DNA of 56,411 bases from Clostridium sp. CAG:793 (GCA_000433915.1 HF993633.1:1-56411); one strand, 5' to 3'; shown: positions 35,101 to 43,756, counted from the first letter of the stretch. Notes: generated by a model from the letters alone, not told the origin. Program-made: numbers and translations.

Positions 35101-35949
35101 ATGTCAGTCATTACATTCATCAACAGGGATAGAAAAGAAAATGGACAAACTTTTTCTGTTGCAGCAATAGCAACATGCATGGCAATTGAGCATAATTATA
35201 AAATATTACTAATTTCTACAGATTTTGATGATAGATCAATGGAGGAATGCTTTTACAAAAAGCAGAATAAAGGAATGTTCTCTAATCCATTTGCAAAACA
35301 AGGCTCAATGGATATATCAAGTGGGTTTGAAGGATTAATAAGAATGTTTGCAAGCAACCGTGCCGAACCAGACATAATAAAAAGTTATACAAAACCAATA
35401 TTAACTGATAGATTAGATTTATTATTACCACCAAAGACAAAGGATTATAAGGAATATAAAAATGTGTCAGTTTATTTTTCGCAGATTGCAGATGTTGCAA
35501 ATCATGCGTATGACATGGTTTTGATAGATCTATCAAAAGATGTTCCTCTTGAAAATCAAAAGAAGGTAATGGACTTATCATCTTTAGTAGTTGTTAGTTT
35601 AATACAAAATCAAAATTCAATATCTGCTTTTGAAATGTTAAAAAATCAAGATGAATTTTATAGAAAAAGTAATGTTGCCTTAGCAGTTGGAAAATATAAT
35701 AATGATTCAAAATTTACTGCAAAGAACATAGGAAGGTATTTAAAAGAAAAAAATATTCCATTAGTAATACCATATAACATATTATTTGCAGATAATTGTT
35801 CAGAGGGAAAAATAATAGATTATTTCCTTTCTATACAAGGTCTGGAGAGAACTGATGGAAAAGATGGATATTTTTTATCAGAATTAAGGAAAACAGTTGA
35901 TAAAATAGACTATTTAAGACAAGCTTATGAATATGGATTAAAGAATTAA
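35101..35949 (+). CDS. second CpaE/MinD-like protein with degenerate P-loop
   Basis: The 282 residues again follow a ParA/MinD order: VITFINRDRKENGQTFSVAA where KGGVGKTT would be, then YKILLISTDFDDRSMEE, and AYDMVLIDLSKDVPLENQKK, close to the YDxVLID Walker B-like strand of this family. The lysines of a true deviant Walker A are absent (RKENGQT). Together with the preceding gene it may form a heterodimer in place of one CpaE homodimer; this is inference. The ATG follows AGAAAGGA, 13 bp after the previous stop. Confidence 0.6.
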   Translation: MSVITFINRDRKENGQTFSVAAIATCMAIEHNYKILLISTDFDDRSMEECFYKKQNKGMFSNPFAKQGSMDISSGFEGLIRMFASNRAEPDIIKSYTKPILTDRLDLLLPPKTKDYKEYKNVSVYFSQIADVANHAYDMVLIDLSKDVPLENQKKVMDLSSLVVVSLIQNQNSISAFEMLKNQDEFYRKSNVALAVGKYNNDSKFTAKNIGRYLKEKNIPLVIPYNILFADNCSEGKIIDYFLSIQGLERTDGKDGYFLSELRKTVDKIDYLRQAYEYGLKN

Positions 35950-35978
35950 CATATTCAAACGAAAGGAGCAAAAGAGCT

Positions 35979-37340
35979 ATGTTTCTTAATATATTATTGA
36001 TAGTAGCCGTATTAGGCGGAGCAATAGCTTTGATACGAAGAAGTATTAAGAGAAAACAAGAAACTAAAGTAGAAGAAAATGTAGTAATAGATGATAAAAC
36101 ATATACTTTAGAGAAAATGATCAGCTTTGTTAAAAAGAGAATGGACGAAATAACAAAGGTTAACTTATATGATTTGGGACTTTCAGAAGAAGAATTAAAA
36201 AGAAGAAAAAACAAAAAATATGAGTTAAAAAAGGCTTTAAAAGGATGTACATATGGTGATGTCAATGATAAGAAATATGTAAAAGAGCTTATATTTGACA
36301 TTTTGTCAAAAGAATATGGAGTTGATGAAACTAATATATCAAAAGCTATACCTTTTGATGTACCATCATTATTAACAGCTCAAGACAAATTTGATATTAT
36401 ATTATATATGTATAAAAAAGACTTTGGATATGAGGCATTAACTCAGATAATAAAGAAATATAAATTAGCTGAATTGAAATATACATCAGGAGATGCAAAA
36501 CCATCTTATGTAATTACTCCAGAAGAAATAAACAAGATATATGAAGAAGAAAACTTTAGCCTTGCATTTGAAGACAAGCTAATGGTTGTTGTTCAAAGAA
36601 TATATCAGAAATACAAAGGATATAGCTCTATTGATGAAGTAAGAGACATGAACATTGATGGTATATCAGGTGGTGTATCAGGACTTCCAGAAAGCTTTTT
36701 AAGCCAGGTTGCTCAGACAGATAGTAACTATTTAAACCAAGTAATGGATCATAAAGTACCACGTGCTTGTGATAGTATATGGATATTCTTCCAAGGTAAA
36801 TCAATTCGTTTAGCATTTTTGTCATTTGGTACAGAAGCAGAACTAAAGAGAGTTTGCCAGAACATATATAAATACAATAACCCAGGACAGTTATCAGACA
36901 CAAATGGTTACAAAATCAATGAAATGAAAGACGGTTCTCGTGTCGTTGTTGTTAGACCAAGTTTCTCAGAAACATGGGCATTCTTTGTAAGAAAGTTCGA
37001 TGTTAAGAGAGCAACACTAGAACAATTAATTGTATTCCCAGGAAAAGAGGATGCAATAGATTTATTAAAATATTTAGTAAAAGGAGCTAGAATTATTTCA
37101 CTTACTGGTGAGCAGGGTTGTGGTAAAACAACAATGCTTATGGGTATGATAGAAAATATATATGAAACAATGAACATCCGTGTTCAGGAAACAGCATTCG
37201 AGCTTCACTTAAGAAAAATATATCCTACAAGAAATATTCTTTCTTTTAGAGAAACAGATACAATATCAGGACAGCAGGGTCTAGATGTTCAGAAAAAGAC
37301 CGATGGTTCTGTAAACATAATCCGGAGAAGTTGCAACTGA
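35979..37340 (+). CDS. cpaF: CpaF/TadA-type secretion ATPase, 5' part of a frameshifted gene
   Basis: This hexameric ATPase would power pilus assembly. Residues 1-15 form a hydrophobic helix, unusual for CpaF. An all-helical N-terminal part follows, then the ATPase core: SVSGLPESFL-like segment, RACDSIWIFFQGKSIRLAFL, SRVVVVRPSFSETWAFFVRK, Walker A LTGEQGCGKTTM (G377-T384), and RETDTISGQQGLDVQKKTDG. The frame then ends as NIIRRSCN. Skipping one base at 37322-37323 (ATC CGG to ATC GGA) gives NIIGEVATDPVASW, the expected Walker B region, running into the next open frame. The joined protein would have 637 residues. Confidence 0.85.
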   Translation: MFLNILLIVAVLGGAIALIRRSIKRKQETKVEENVVIDDKTYTLEKMISFVKKRMDEITKVNLYDLGLSEEELKRRKNKKYELKKALKGCTYGDVNDKKYVKELIFDILSKEYGVDETNISKAIPFDVPSLLTAQDKFDIILYMYKKDFGYEALTQIIKKYKLAELKYTSGDAKPSYVITPEEINKIYEEENFSLAFEDKLMVVVQRIYQKYKGYSSIDEVRDMNIDGISGGVSGLPESFLSQVAQTDSNYLNQVMDHKVPRACDSIWIFFQGKSIRLAFLSFGTEAELKRVCQNIYKYNNPGQLSDTNGYKINEMKDGSRVVVVRPSFSETWAFFVRKFDVKRATLEQLIVFPGKEDAIDLLKYLVKGARIISLTGEQGCGKTTMLMGMIENIYETMNIRVQETAFELHLRKIYPTRNILSFRETDTISGQQGLDVQKKTDGSVNIIRRSCN

Positions 37341-37356
37341 CCCCGTAGCATCTTGG

Positions 37357-37893
37357 ATGATTCAGGCTGCACAGGTAGCATCTAAATTTACATTATTTAC
37401 TCACCACGCTAAGACATTCCCAGATTTAGTAACAGCACTTCGTAACTCAATGTTAAGAACAGGTGTATTCACAAATGAAAAAGTTGCTGAAGAGCAGGTT
37501 GTACAAGTACTTAACTTTGATATTCACTTAGTAAAAGACTTTAGAGGACGTAGATACATACAAAGAGTTACAGAATGTATACCAATACAAGATGTAAATG
37601 ATTATACATTTGACCATAGAAAAGAAAAAACATTAGAAGGCAAGTTTGATAAATTTGCTGATAATACAACAAGATATTATACAAAACAAACAAATAAAGA
37701 GCTTTATAAATATGTAAACATCATGGAATATCAAGATGGAGCTTATGTAATTACTAATAAAATCTCAGATAGAAACTTACAAGAAATGATAATAAACATG
37801 GATGATACAGACTCAGCAGCATTCAGAGAGTTTGTTGAAAGACATTGGGGAGAAAAACTAAGTGAAAGAGGAGAGGTTATTAGTAAAAAATAA
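37357..37893 (+). CDS. cpaF: CpaF/TadA-type secretion ATPase, 3' part of a frameshifted gene
   Basis: This frame is open from 37324 (GEVATDPVASW) and its first ATG is 37357 (MIQAAQVASKFTLFTHHAKT). It carries the conserved His-box-like region (LFTHHAKTFPDLVTALRNS; compare the TxHANS segment of CpaF), an arginine finger region and a C-terminal helical part. No ribosome binding site is placed for ATG 37357, so this part is probably made only if the frame is joined to 35979-37340, by programmed +1 shift or because the extra C is not real. Confidence 0.8.
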   Translation: MIQAAQVASKFTLFTHHAKTFPDLVTALRNSMLRTGVFTNEKVAEEQVVQVLNFDIHLVKDFRGRRYIQRVTECIPIQDVNDYTFDHRKEKTLEGKFDKFADNTTRYYTKQTNKELYKYVNIMEYQDGAYVITNKISDRNLQEMIINMDDTDSAAFREFVERHWGEKLSERGEVISKK

Positions 37894-37961
37894 CTAGCAG
37901 TATATATGAATTTAATAATAAAAAATAATATTGAATTACAAGAAGAGGAGGTGAGTCTTTA

Positions 37962-40037
37962 ATGTCTCCAACTTTTATCATAGTAATAATGGCAATAGTT
38001 GTAATAGCATTGATAGCAGTTGTATTTTATTATCTTAGCTTAAAAAAGAAGATGAGAAATGCAGACGTAATGAGAATTGAGAAATTGAGACAAGGAACTG
38101 AAGAATCTGGATTCTCAATGGAAGTTTTTTATCAGAAATTATATGTACATCTCGCAAAGACTCCCTTCATAAAACGTTATTTATTAAAAGTAAGAAGAAG
38201 ACTTGAAATAAATAACCTAGATGATGAATTTTTAACAAGACAGCAAAGTGCACAGATAATATTTAAATCATTATGTATTATCTTGCCACTTACTATAGGA
38301 GTAATAGTAATTACTCATACTAATTTACTACTAATGGCAATAATTCTTATATTTGAATTATTTATAATCGACTCAATGTCAGATGGAATGGTAGATAAAT
38401 TAGATAATGCTTTATTATTACAACAAATAGATTTCTTCGCTGCAATGAGACATGCATATCATGAAACAAACATGGTTGGTGAAGCAATATATTCAACAGC
38501 ACAAGACACAGAAAATATGGAAATGTCAAGACAGGCAGAAAAGATATATGATATACTTAACTCTCAAGATCCAGAAACAGAGTTAGAGAAATATTATGAT
38601 GTTGCACCAAACAATTACATAAAAGAATTTGCAGGTATTTCATATTTAACTCAGGAATTTGGTGATAGAAAAGTAGATGGAACGTCTTTATATTTAAAAA
38701 ACCTTGAAAACATTACTCAAGAAATGCAGATTGAGATTTTGAAAAGAGATAAGTTAAATTACACATTTCAGAGTTTATCAATAATTGCTATTGTGCCAAT
38801 GTTAATATTAGAGCCAATGAAATCTTGGGCAATTAATAACTTCTCATTTACCAAGCAGTTTTATGAGGGAAAACAAGGATTAATTGTTCAAATATTAATA
38901 ATGATAGCAACATTTGTATGTTATATATTAATTAGAAAATTAAAAGATAATGGTGCAGTAAAAAGAGTAGAAGATCAACAAAATCCATGGGAAGCAAAAT
39001 TATACAATATTCCTATTGTAAAAAAAGTAGTTGATTTGTTTATGCCTAAAGAGAAAACAAAAGACTATAGAAAATTAAAAGATACATTAAAAGATGCAGC
39101 ATCAAAGAAAAAAGTATCATGGTTATATGTTGATAGAATAGTACTTGCAATAGTTACATTTATAGTTACATTAGTTTTCTTTGTTGTATTACATAAAGTA
39201 GAAGTTAACTATATATACACTCAGCCAACATCAGATTATGACTTGATAGGTGAGATGAGTGATAGACAAATGGAAAGAGCAATGGAAACAACTAAGAGGC
39301 AGAATGTTATTCTTAATAAACTAAGAGGCAAGACTAATGTTAAGGTTTCAGATGTTGAAAAGGCAATGCGCAACTCAAAAGAGTATAAAGACTTTAGTGA
39401 TGAAGATATTTCATCAGAAGCAAAAACAATTTTAAGTAAATTAAAAATAATCAATTCAGAATATCTAAAGTGGTTTGAAGTATTAATGGCATTATTAGTC
39501 GGTTGTGTTGGATATGCTGCTCCAGTTCTATTATTAAAATTCCAAGTAAAAATGAGACAAATGGAAATGGAAGATGAAGTAATGCAGTATCAGACAATAA
39601 TTATGATGCTAATGCGACTTGAGAGAGTCGATGTAGAAATGATACTAGAATGGCTTGGAAGATATGCAGATATATTTAAAGAACCAATAAATAAATGTTT
39701 AAACAACTACGAAAGTGGCGCATGGGAATCACTTGAAGTAATGAAAGATGAAGTCTCTTATGAACCATTTATACGTATAATAGAGAGTTTGCAAACAGCA
39801 GTTGAAAAAGTACCTATCAAAGAAGCTTTTGACGAATTAGATGCAGATAGAGAATATTATAGGGACAAGAGAAAAGAATCAAATGCTCGTTTAATAAGCA
39901 AAAAAGGTATGATTGGAAAAGCAATAGGTTTTGCACCAATGGTATTAGTATTTGTTGGATACTTAGTAGTACCACTTGTATTAATTGGTATGACAAGTTT
40001 AACAACATCATTCGATTCAATGTCAAAAATGACGTAA
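37962..40037 (+). CDS. double GspF/TadB-TadC-type membrane platform protein
   Basis: The 691-residue protein appears to hold two T2SF (GspF-like) modules that are separate TadB and TadC genes elsewhere. Helices lie at about 4-27, 100-138, 265-283, 303-320, 398-417, 511-530 and 661-682. Module 1 includes LDNALLLQQIDFFAAMRHAY and EFGDRKVDGTSLYLKNLENI; module 2 includes EDEVMQYQTIIMMLMRLERV and FIRIIESLQTAVEKVPIKEA, typical cytoplasmic four-helix regions. It would form the inner-membrane platform turned by the CpaF ATPase. The strong site AGGAGGTG is upstream. Pilin-like genes follow after 18 bp. Confidence 0.78.
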   Translation: MSPTFIIVIMAIVVIALIAVVFYYLSLKKKMRNADVMRIEKLRQGTEESGFSMEVFYQKLYVHLAKTPFIKRYLLKVRRRLEINNLDDEFLTRQQSAQIIFKSLCIILPLTIGVIVITHTNLLLMAIILIFELFIIDSMSDGMVDKLDNALLLQQIDFFAAMRHAYHETNMVGEAIYSTAQDTENMEMSRQAEKIYDILNSQDPETELEKYYDVAPNNYIKEFAGISYLTQEFGDRKVDGTSLYLKNLENITQEMQIEILKRDKLNYTFQSLSIIAIVPMLILEPMKSWAINNFSFTKQFYEGKQGLIVQILIMIATFVCYILIRKLKDNGAVKRVEDQQNPWEAKLYNIPIVKKVVDLFMPKEKTKDYRKLKDTLKDAASKKKVSWLYVDRIVLAIVTFIVTLVFFVVLHKVEVNYIYTQPTSDYDLIGEMSDRQMERAMETTKRQNVILNKLRGKTNVKVSDVEKAMRNSKEYKDFSDEDISSEAKTILSKLKIINSEYLKWFEVLMALLVGCVGYAAPVLLLKFQVKMRQMEMEDEVMQYQTIIMMLMRLERVDVEMILEWLGRYADIFKEPINKCLNNYESGAWESLEVMKDEVSYEPFIRIIESLQTAVEKVPIKEAFDELDADREYYRDKRKESNARLISKKGMIGKAIGFAPMVLVFVGYLVVPLVLIGMTSLTTSFDSMSKMT

Positions 40038-40055
40038 TTGAAAGGAATATAATAA

Positions 40056-40610
40056 ATGGAAAATGCATCACGAGCTTTAATCATGGCAGGGGCTATGCTA
40101 ATAGCAATACTTACTGTCTCACTTCTAGTTTGGGGTTGGGGACGTATCTCTCAATACAATCAGAAGTCAGAGCAGGTTGCTATGGTTGAACAAATTACAA
40201 AACTAAATAGAGAAATGGAATCTTATGATAAACAAGTAGTTAGAGGATATGAATTAGTATCTCTTGCAAATCTTATAGAAGATACTAATTCAAAATTTCC
40301 TATATCAGAGGGATATACACCAGTGTCTGCATTAGTTAATTTCAGAGATTTTGAAAAATCAGTTACTAATTATACTGCTATAACTAAAGCACAAAAAAAT
40401 GAGTTAACATCTGGAATTGAACTTTCAACATTTATGAATGAATATTATAATGTTAGCAAAAATGGTGGAGATACAAGTTTCTTAAAAGTATTTAAAGAAT
40501 CATATTTTCAATGTGATAATGTTGAATATAGTGATTATAAAGAAAAAAATAATTCAATAGCAAAAGTAAAAAGGATGACATTTACAGAAATAAAAAGAAC
40601 AGATAAATAA
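40056..40610 (+). CDS. pilin-like protein 1 (MENAS family)
   Basis: The 184-residue protein starts MENASRALIMAGAMLIAILT, one membrane helix at about residues 8-30, then a soluble domain. No leader peptide precedes the helix, unlike Flp or type IV prepilins. The domain has the segment VVRGYELVSLANLIEDTNS (xGxELxS pattern) and ends with FQCDNVEYSDY, close to FKCTKIDYHSK in the gene at 41236. ATG 40056 follows GAAAGGA, 18 bp after the platform gene. Its role is probably as a pilus or pseudopilus subunit; this is inference from position and shape. Confidence 0.65.
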   Translation: MENASRALIMAGAMLIAILTVSLLVWGWGRISQYNQKSEQVAMVEQITKLNREMESYDKQVVRGYELVSLANLIEDTNSKFPISEGYTPVSALVNFRDFEKSVTNYTAITKAQKNELTSGIELSTFMNEYYNVSKNGGDTSFLKVFKESYFQCDNVEYSDYKEKNNSIAKVKRMTFTEIKRTDK

Positions 40611-40622
40611 TGGAGGTACTAA

Positions 40623-41183
40623 ATGGAAAATTCATCTAAAGCATTGATAATGGCTGGTGAAATTTTAATTGCTATATTAGTGCTTTCACTAATTGCTTAT
40701 TTAACAGTAATGTTTGGACAATTTTCAGCAGGAATGCATGAAAAAATATCAGAATCTCAAAGGACCGAATTTAATAGTCATTTCTTTAATTGTGAAGGTA
40801 GATCAGATATAACAGTACAAGACATTGTTTCTATAATTCATTTTGCAAAACAGGAAAATGATAGCAGAGAATTAAAATATAATGATAGTTCAATCTATTA
40901 TGTATCAGTAAAAATAGATGGAGTAGATTTCTTTAATAAATATAGTACAGCTCAGGAGTACAATGATAATAATATAGAAGCATCTATAAATAAATTTATA
41001 AAAGATAATAATACTAAATATTTTTCATGTAATATTAGATTAAATAAAAGTGGAAATAATATTGTAGAATCTGTACCAGATCTAGCTGACATAGTTACAA
41101 ATGATAAAACTGGTCTAGTTTCTTCAATAAATTTTGTAACTGTAAACTCTAATATAAAAAATATAATAAATAATAATAAATAA
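40623..41183 (+). CDS. pilin-like protein 2 (MENSS variant)
   Basis: The 186 residues start MENSSKALIMAGEILIAILV, a single helix to about residue 33 with a glutamate inside it (E13), then a domain with FNSHFFNCEGRSDITVQDIV and SIIHFAKQEND, parallel to FESYFGNKRTASEVKSLMSL in the gene at 41718. The buried Glu recalls the conserved Glu of type IV pilins, although at another distance from the N-terminus. The site GGAGG precedes ATG 40623, 12 bp after the previous stop. Confidence 0.65.
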   Translation: MENSSKALIMAGEILIAILVLSLIAYLTVMFGQFSAGMHEKISESQRTEFNSHFFNCEGRSDITVQDIVSIIHFAKQENDSRELKYNDSSIYYVSVKIDGVDFFNKYSTAQEYNDNNIEASINKFIKDNNTKYFSCNIRLNKSGNNIVESVPDLADIVTNDKTGLVSSINFVTVNSNIKNIINNNK

Positions 41184-41193
41184 CAAAAAAATA

Positions 41194-41222
41194 TTGCATA
41201 AGTAAATTTTTAATGTTATAAT
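41194..41222 (+). promoter_or_regulatory. internal promoter within the pilin-like gene cluster
   Basis: TTGCAT (41194-41199) and TATAAT (41217-41222) are exactly 17 bp apart, just upstream of the gene at 41236. It would allow the last four genes to be expressed apart from the ATPase and platform genes. Confidence 0.65.
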
Positions 41223-41235
41223 TTAAGGGAATTTT

Positions 41236-41661
41236 ATGAAAAAATATATAGTATGTATTATAGCTATTATTATGGTTATATCATGTGCAATGTATTGTTA
41301 TTATCAATATAAAATACATAAAAGTGATATAAGCAATAACAATGAGCAATATGAAAATTTATACAATAAAAGTATTACTGGGGCTGAATTAGCATCAGTA
41401 ATAAATAAGACTATAGATAGAAATGAAAAGAATAAAATTAGTAAAGACAAAGATGGATTTTATGAAGATGATGGACAAGATTCTATAAAAATTTCAATAA
41501 AATTCAAAGATAGTGATAAAACTTATCAAATGGAGGCATTATATAATAAGCAAGTATCTAACTTTGTTAAGTATTATTCAAATGCACAATTTAAATGTAC
41601 TAAAATAGACTATCATAGTAAAACAAACAAGATAAAATATTTATATTTTGAAGAACAATAA
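41236..41661 (+). CDS. small anchored or lipobox protein related to pilin-like protein 1
   Basis: The 141 residues start MKKYIVCIIAIIMVISCAMY: a short basic start and a hydrophobic stretch ending in VISC, which fits a lipobox with Cys17, though a plain membrane anchor is equally possible. The outer domain has SITGAELASVINKTIDRNEK and FKCTKIDYHSK, matching the VVRGYELVSLANLIED and FQCDNVEYSDY segments of the 40056 product. So it shares the domain but has replaced the MENAS helix by another anchor. The spacing from its promoter suggests a short leader (ribosome site AAGGGA). Confidence 0.6.
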   Translation: MKKYIVCIIAIIMVISCAMYCYYQYKIHKSDISNNNEQYENLYNKSITGAELASVINKTIDRNEKNKISKDKDGFYEDDGQDSIKISIKFKDSDKTYQMEALYNKQVSNFVKYYSNAQFKCTKIDYHSKTNKIKYLYFEEQ

Positions 41662-41717
41662 GTTATTAAGTTTAGCTAAAAGCTATTTAATATAAAAAAA
41701 TCAAAGGAGGAAAAATT

Positions 41718-42218
41718 ATGGAGAACGCATCAAAAGCATTAATTATAGCAGGTGCAATTTTAATTTCAATTTTAATTATTAGTTTAGGAGTATATTTCTA
41801 TTCAACAGCAGCTTCAAGTGCAAAAAAAGCTGATTTATCAAGCACAGAAGCACAAGCACAAAATGGACAATTTGAATCTTATTTTGGAAACAAAAGAACA
41901 GCTTCAGAAGTAAAATCTTTAATGAGTTTAGTTCGTACAAATAACTTAACAGGTGCTAACTCAGATGATACAAGATACATCGGTGTATTCTTTAAAGGTG
42001 GAAAAATAACAGCTTATCAAAGAATGGATCCAGCAAAAATATCTCAACAAGTTACAACTGGAAAAACATACAACATTAATACATTAAATTCAAATTTTGA
42101 TGATGACAGTGAAACACAAGATGCAATAGACAAATTAACTATGACATCTGATACTGATGCTCCAGCAGCATACTACAAAAATGGTTATATCAAAATTATA
42201 ACAATTACAGAAAATTAA
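41718..42218 (+). CDS. pilin-like protein 3 (MENAS family)
   Basis: The 166 residues start MENASKALIIAGAILISILI, helix about 8-30, followed by a Ser/Ala-rich linker (YSTAASSAKKADLSSTEAQA) and a domain beginning FESYFGNKRTASEVKSLMSL. It has the strongest ribosome site of the cluster (AAAGGAGG). Its codons include more C-ending forms than the neighbours (for example aac, tac), which suggests high expression, so this is my best guess for the major subunit; that is inference. Confidence 0.68.
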   Translation: MENASKALIIAGAILISILIISLGVYFYSTAASSAKKADLSSTEAQAQNGQFESYFGNKRTASEVKSLMSLVRTNNLTGANSDDTRYIGVFFKGGKITAYQRMDPAKISQQVTTGKTYNINTLNSNFDDDSETQDAIDKLTMTSDTDAPAAYYKNGYIKIITITEN

Positions 42219-42239
42219 TTTTTATATAGAGGAAATTAA

Positions 42240-43130
42240 ATGGAAAATGCATCAGAAGCATTAAAAATGGCAGCTGCAGTGCTAATTTTTATAGGAGCTT
42301 TGTCAATAGCCATAGTAGGTTTTACTAAAGCAAAACAATCTGCGGATGCTGTTATGGGTAACTCAGGAAAAAAGAGTTATTATAGTACTGAAAATGTACA
42401 AATTACATCGAATAGAGTAGTTGGTATAGAAACAATTATACCAACTCTATATTCGTATTTTAAAGAAGGTTATACGATATTATTTTATACAGGTACAGCA
42501 ACTAAAGATGCTAATGGTAATTTTACTGATGAAGTAACCAATATTAAGCCTCTTACAATATATTATTCAGAAGCTTTACCTTCTAAATTAGCCAGTTCAT
42601 TTTTATTAAATACATCAGATGGTGCAGGTCATCTTGCAACATTTGAAGGAAAGAATTATAATAGAGCTATATATGGATTAGATGCCAATGATGAAGCAAC
42701 AAGACAGGAGCCTTGGGTAAGTGATGAAATACATGCTAAAATGTTTATTCAATCAATATTGTACTATAATACATCAAAACTAAACTCAATTGTTTCTTCT
42801 GGAATTGATGATTCAATATTTCCATCGTATACGATGTCAAGATCAAGATTTTCTGGAAGTCCAAATCATGCTGGAATGACACGAACAAGTTATAGATTAA
42901 ATTTTGAGCAATTTGTTCAAACTATATCTGGTAATGGAAATGACACTCCAATAGTACAAGCTACAAAAGCAAGGTTTATTGAGAGATCTGGAACATATAA
43001 TTTAACTACTAATGTAAGTGATAATACTACTGTTGATAGTTCAGTTATATCATTTTCAAATAATCAAACAATAGCAAATGATGAAGGTACGCAAAAGAGA
43101 GTAATACAATACATATTAGTACAAAGGTAA
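42240..43130 (+). CDS. pilin-like protein 4, long (MENAS family)
   Basis: The 296 residues start MENASEALKMAAAVLIFIGA, one helix to about residue 28, then a larger outer domain: VVGIETIIPTLYSYFKEGYT, ILFYTGTATKDANGNF, SRSRFSGSPNHAGMTRTSYR, and a C-terminal RVIQYILVQR. Its size compared with the others suggests a minor or tip subunit; this is inference. It starts 21 bp after the previous gene with the site TAGAGGA. Confidence 0.65.
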   Translation: MENASEALKMAAAVLIFIGALSIAIVGFTKAKQSADAVMGNSGKKSYYSTENVQITSNRVVGIETIIPTLYSYFKEGYTILFYTGTATKDANGNFTDEVTNIKPLTIYYSEALPSKLASSFLLNTSDGAGHLATFEGKNYNRAIYGLDANDEATRQEPWVSDEIHAKMFIQSILYYNTSKLNSIVSSGIDDSIFPSYTMSRSRFSGSPNHAGMTRTSYRLNFEQFVQTISGNGNDTPIVQATKARFIERSGTYNLTTNVSDNTTVDSSVISFSNNQTIANDEGTQKRVIQYILVQR

Positions 43131-43170
43131 TAAAAATAAAGAAAATGTCGTATTGGACAGGGAGGTTTTT

Positions 43171-43695
43171 ATGAATGATACAGTAATGACAGTTATAGCA
43201 ATATTCTTAGCAGCAATTTTAATGTTTATGTTTCCATTAATGTCAACAGCAGATAGAAGTGATGATATAGCACAACAGGCTGTACAAACTGCTACAACAG
43301 AGTTTGTTGACGATATACGTACAACTGGAAAAATAACACAGGACAAATATGACTCATTTCTTCAAACAATTTCATCAACAGGAAATTCATTTGATGTTGA
43401 AATGCAAGTTGAAATATTAGATGAAAATGCTAATAAGAAAACAACTCAAGCATCTTCAAGTAAAGTGGGAGAAAATTATATGTATACAGAATATACATCT
43501 CAAATTACAAATCAAATGAATAATAATAATGGTGTATATAAACTAAAAGAAGGAGACATTGTTGCTGTAACAGTAAAAAATACTAACAAAACAATTTCTC
43601 AAGTATTAAAGAACTTTATGTATAGAGTTACTGGAAATGGAAATTATAATATTGCAGCTCAGCACTCTGGAATTGTTAATGTAAATGCAAAATAA
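43171..43695 (+). CDS. pilin-like or TadE-like small membrane protein
   Basis: The 174 residues begin with a helix (VMTVIAIFLAAILMFMFPLM, about 5-24) and then FVDDIRTTGKITQDKYDSFL, FDVEMQVEILDENANKK, and a beta-rich end (LKEGDIVAVTVKNTNKTISQ). It lacks the MENAS start. An upstream in-frame TTG (43153) would add six residues, but CAGGGAGG at 43158-43165 is placed for ATG 43171. It closes the cluster and is followed by a terminator. Confidence 0.65.
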   Translation: MNDTVMTVIAIFLAAILMFMFPLMSTADRSDDIAQQAVQTATTEFVDDIRTTGKITQDKYDSFLQTISSTGNSFDVEMQVEILDENANKKTTQASSSKVGENYMYTEYTSQITNQMNNNNGVYKLKEGDIVAVTVKNTNKTISQVLKNFMYRVTGNGNYNIAAQHSGIVNVNAK

Positions 43696-43719
43696 ATTGT
43701 AAATTTAATAATTTAAGAA

Positions 43720-43756
43720 AAGATGGTTATCATAATGATAGCCATCTTTTTTGTGT
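43720..43756 (+). terminator. terminator of the Tad-like locus
   Basis: The 14-bp stem AAGATGGTTATCAT (43720-43733) / ATGATAGCCATCTT (43735-43748), with one G-U pair, is followed by a T run. Confidence 0.85.
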
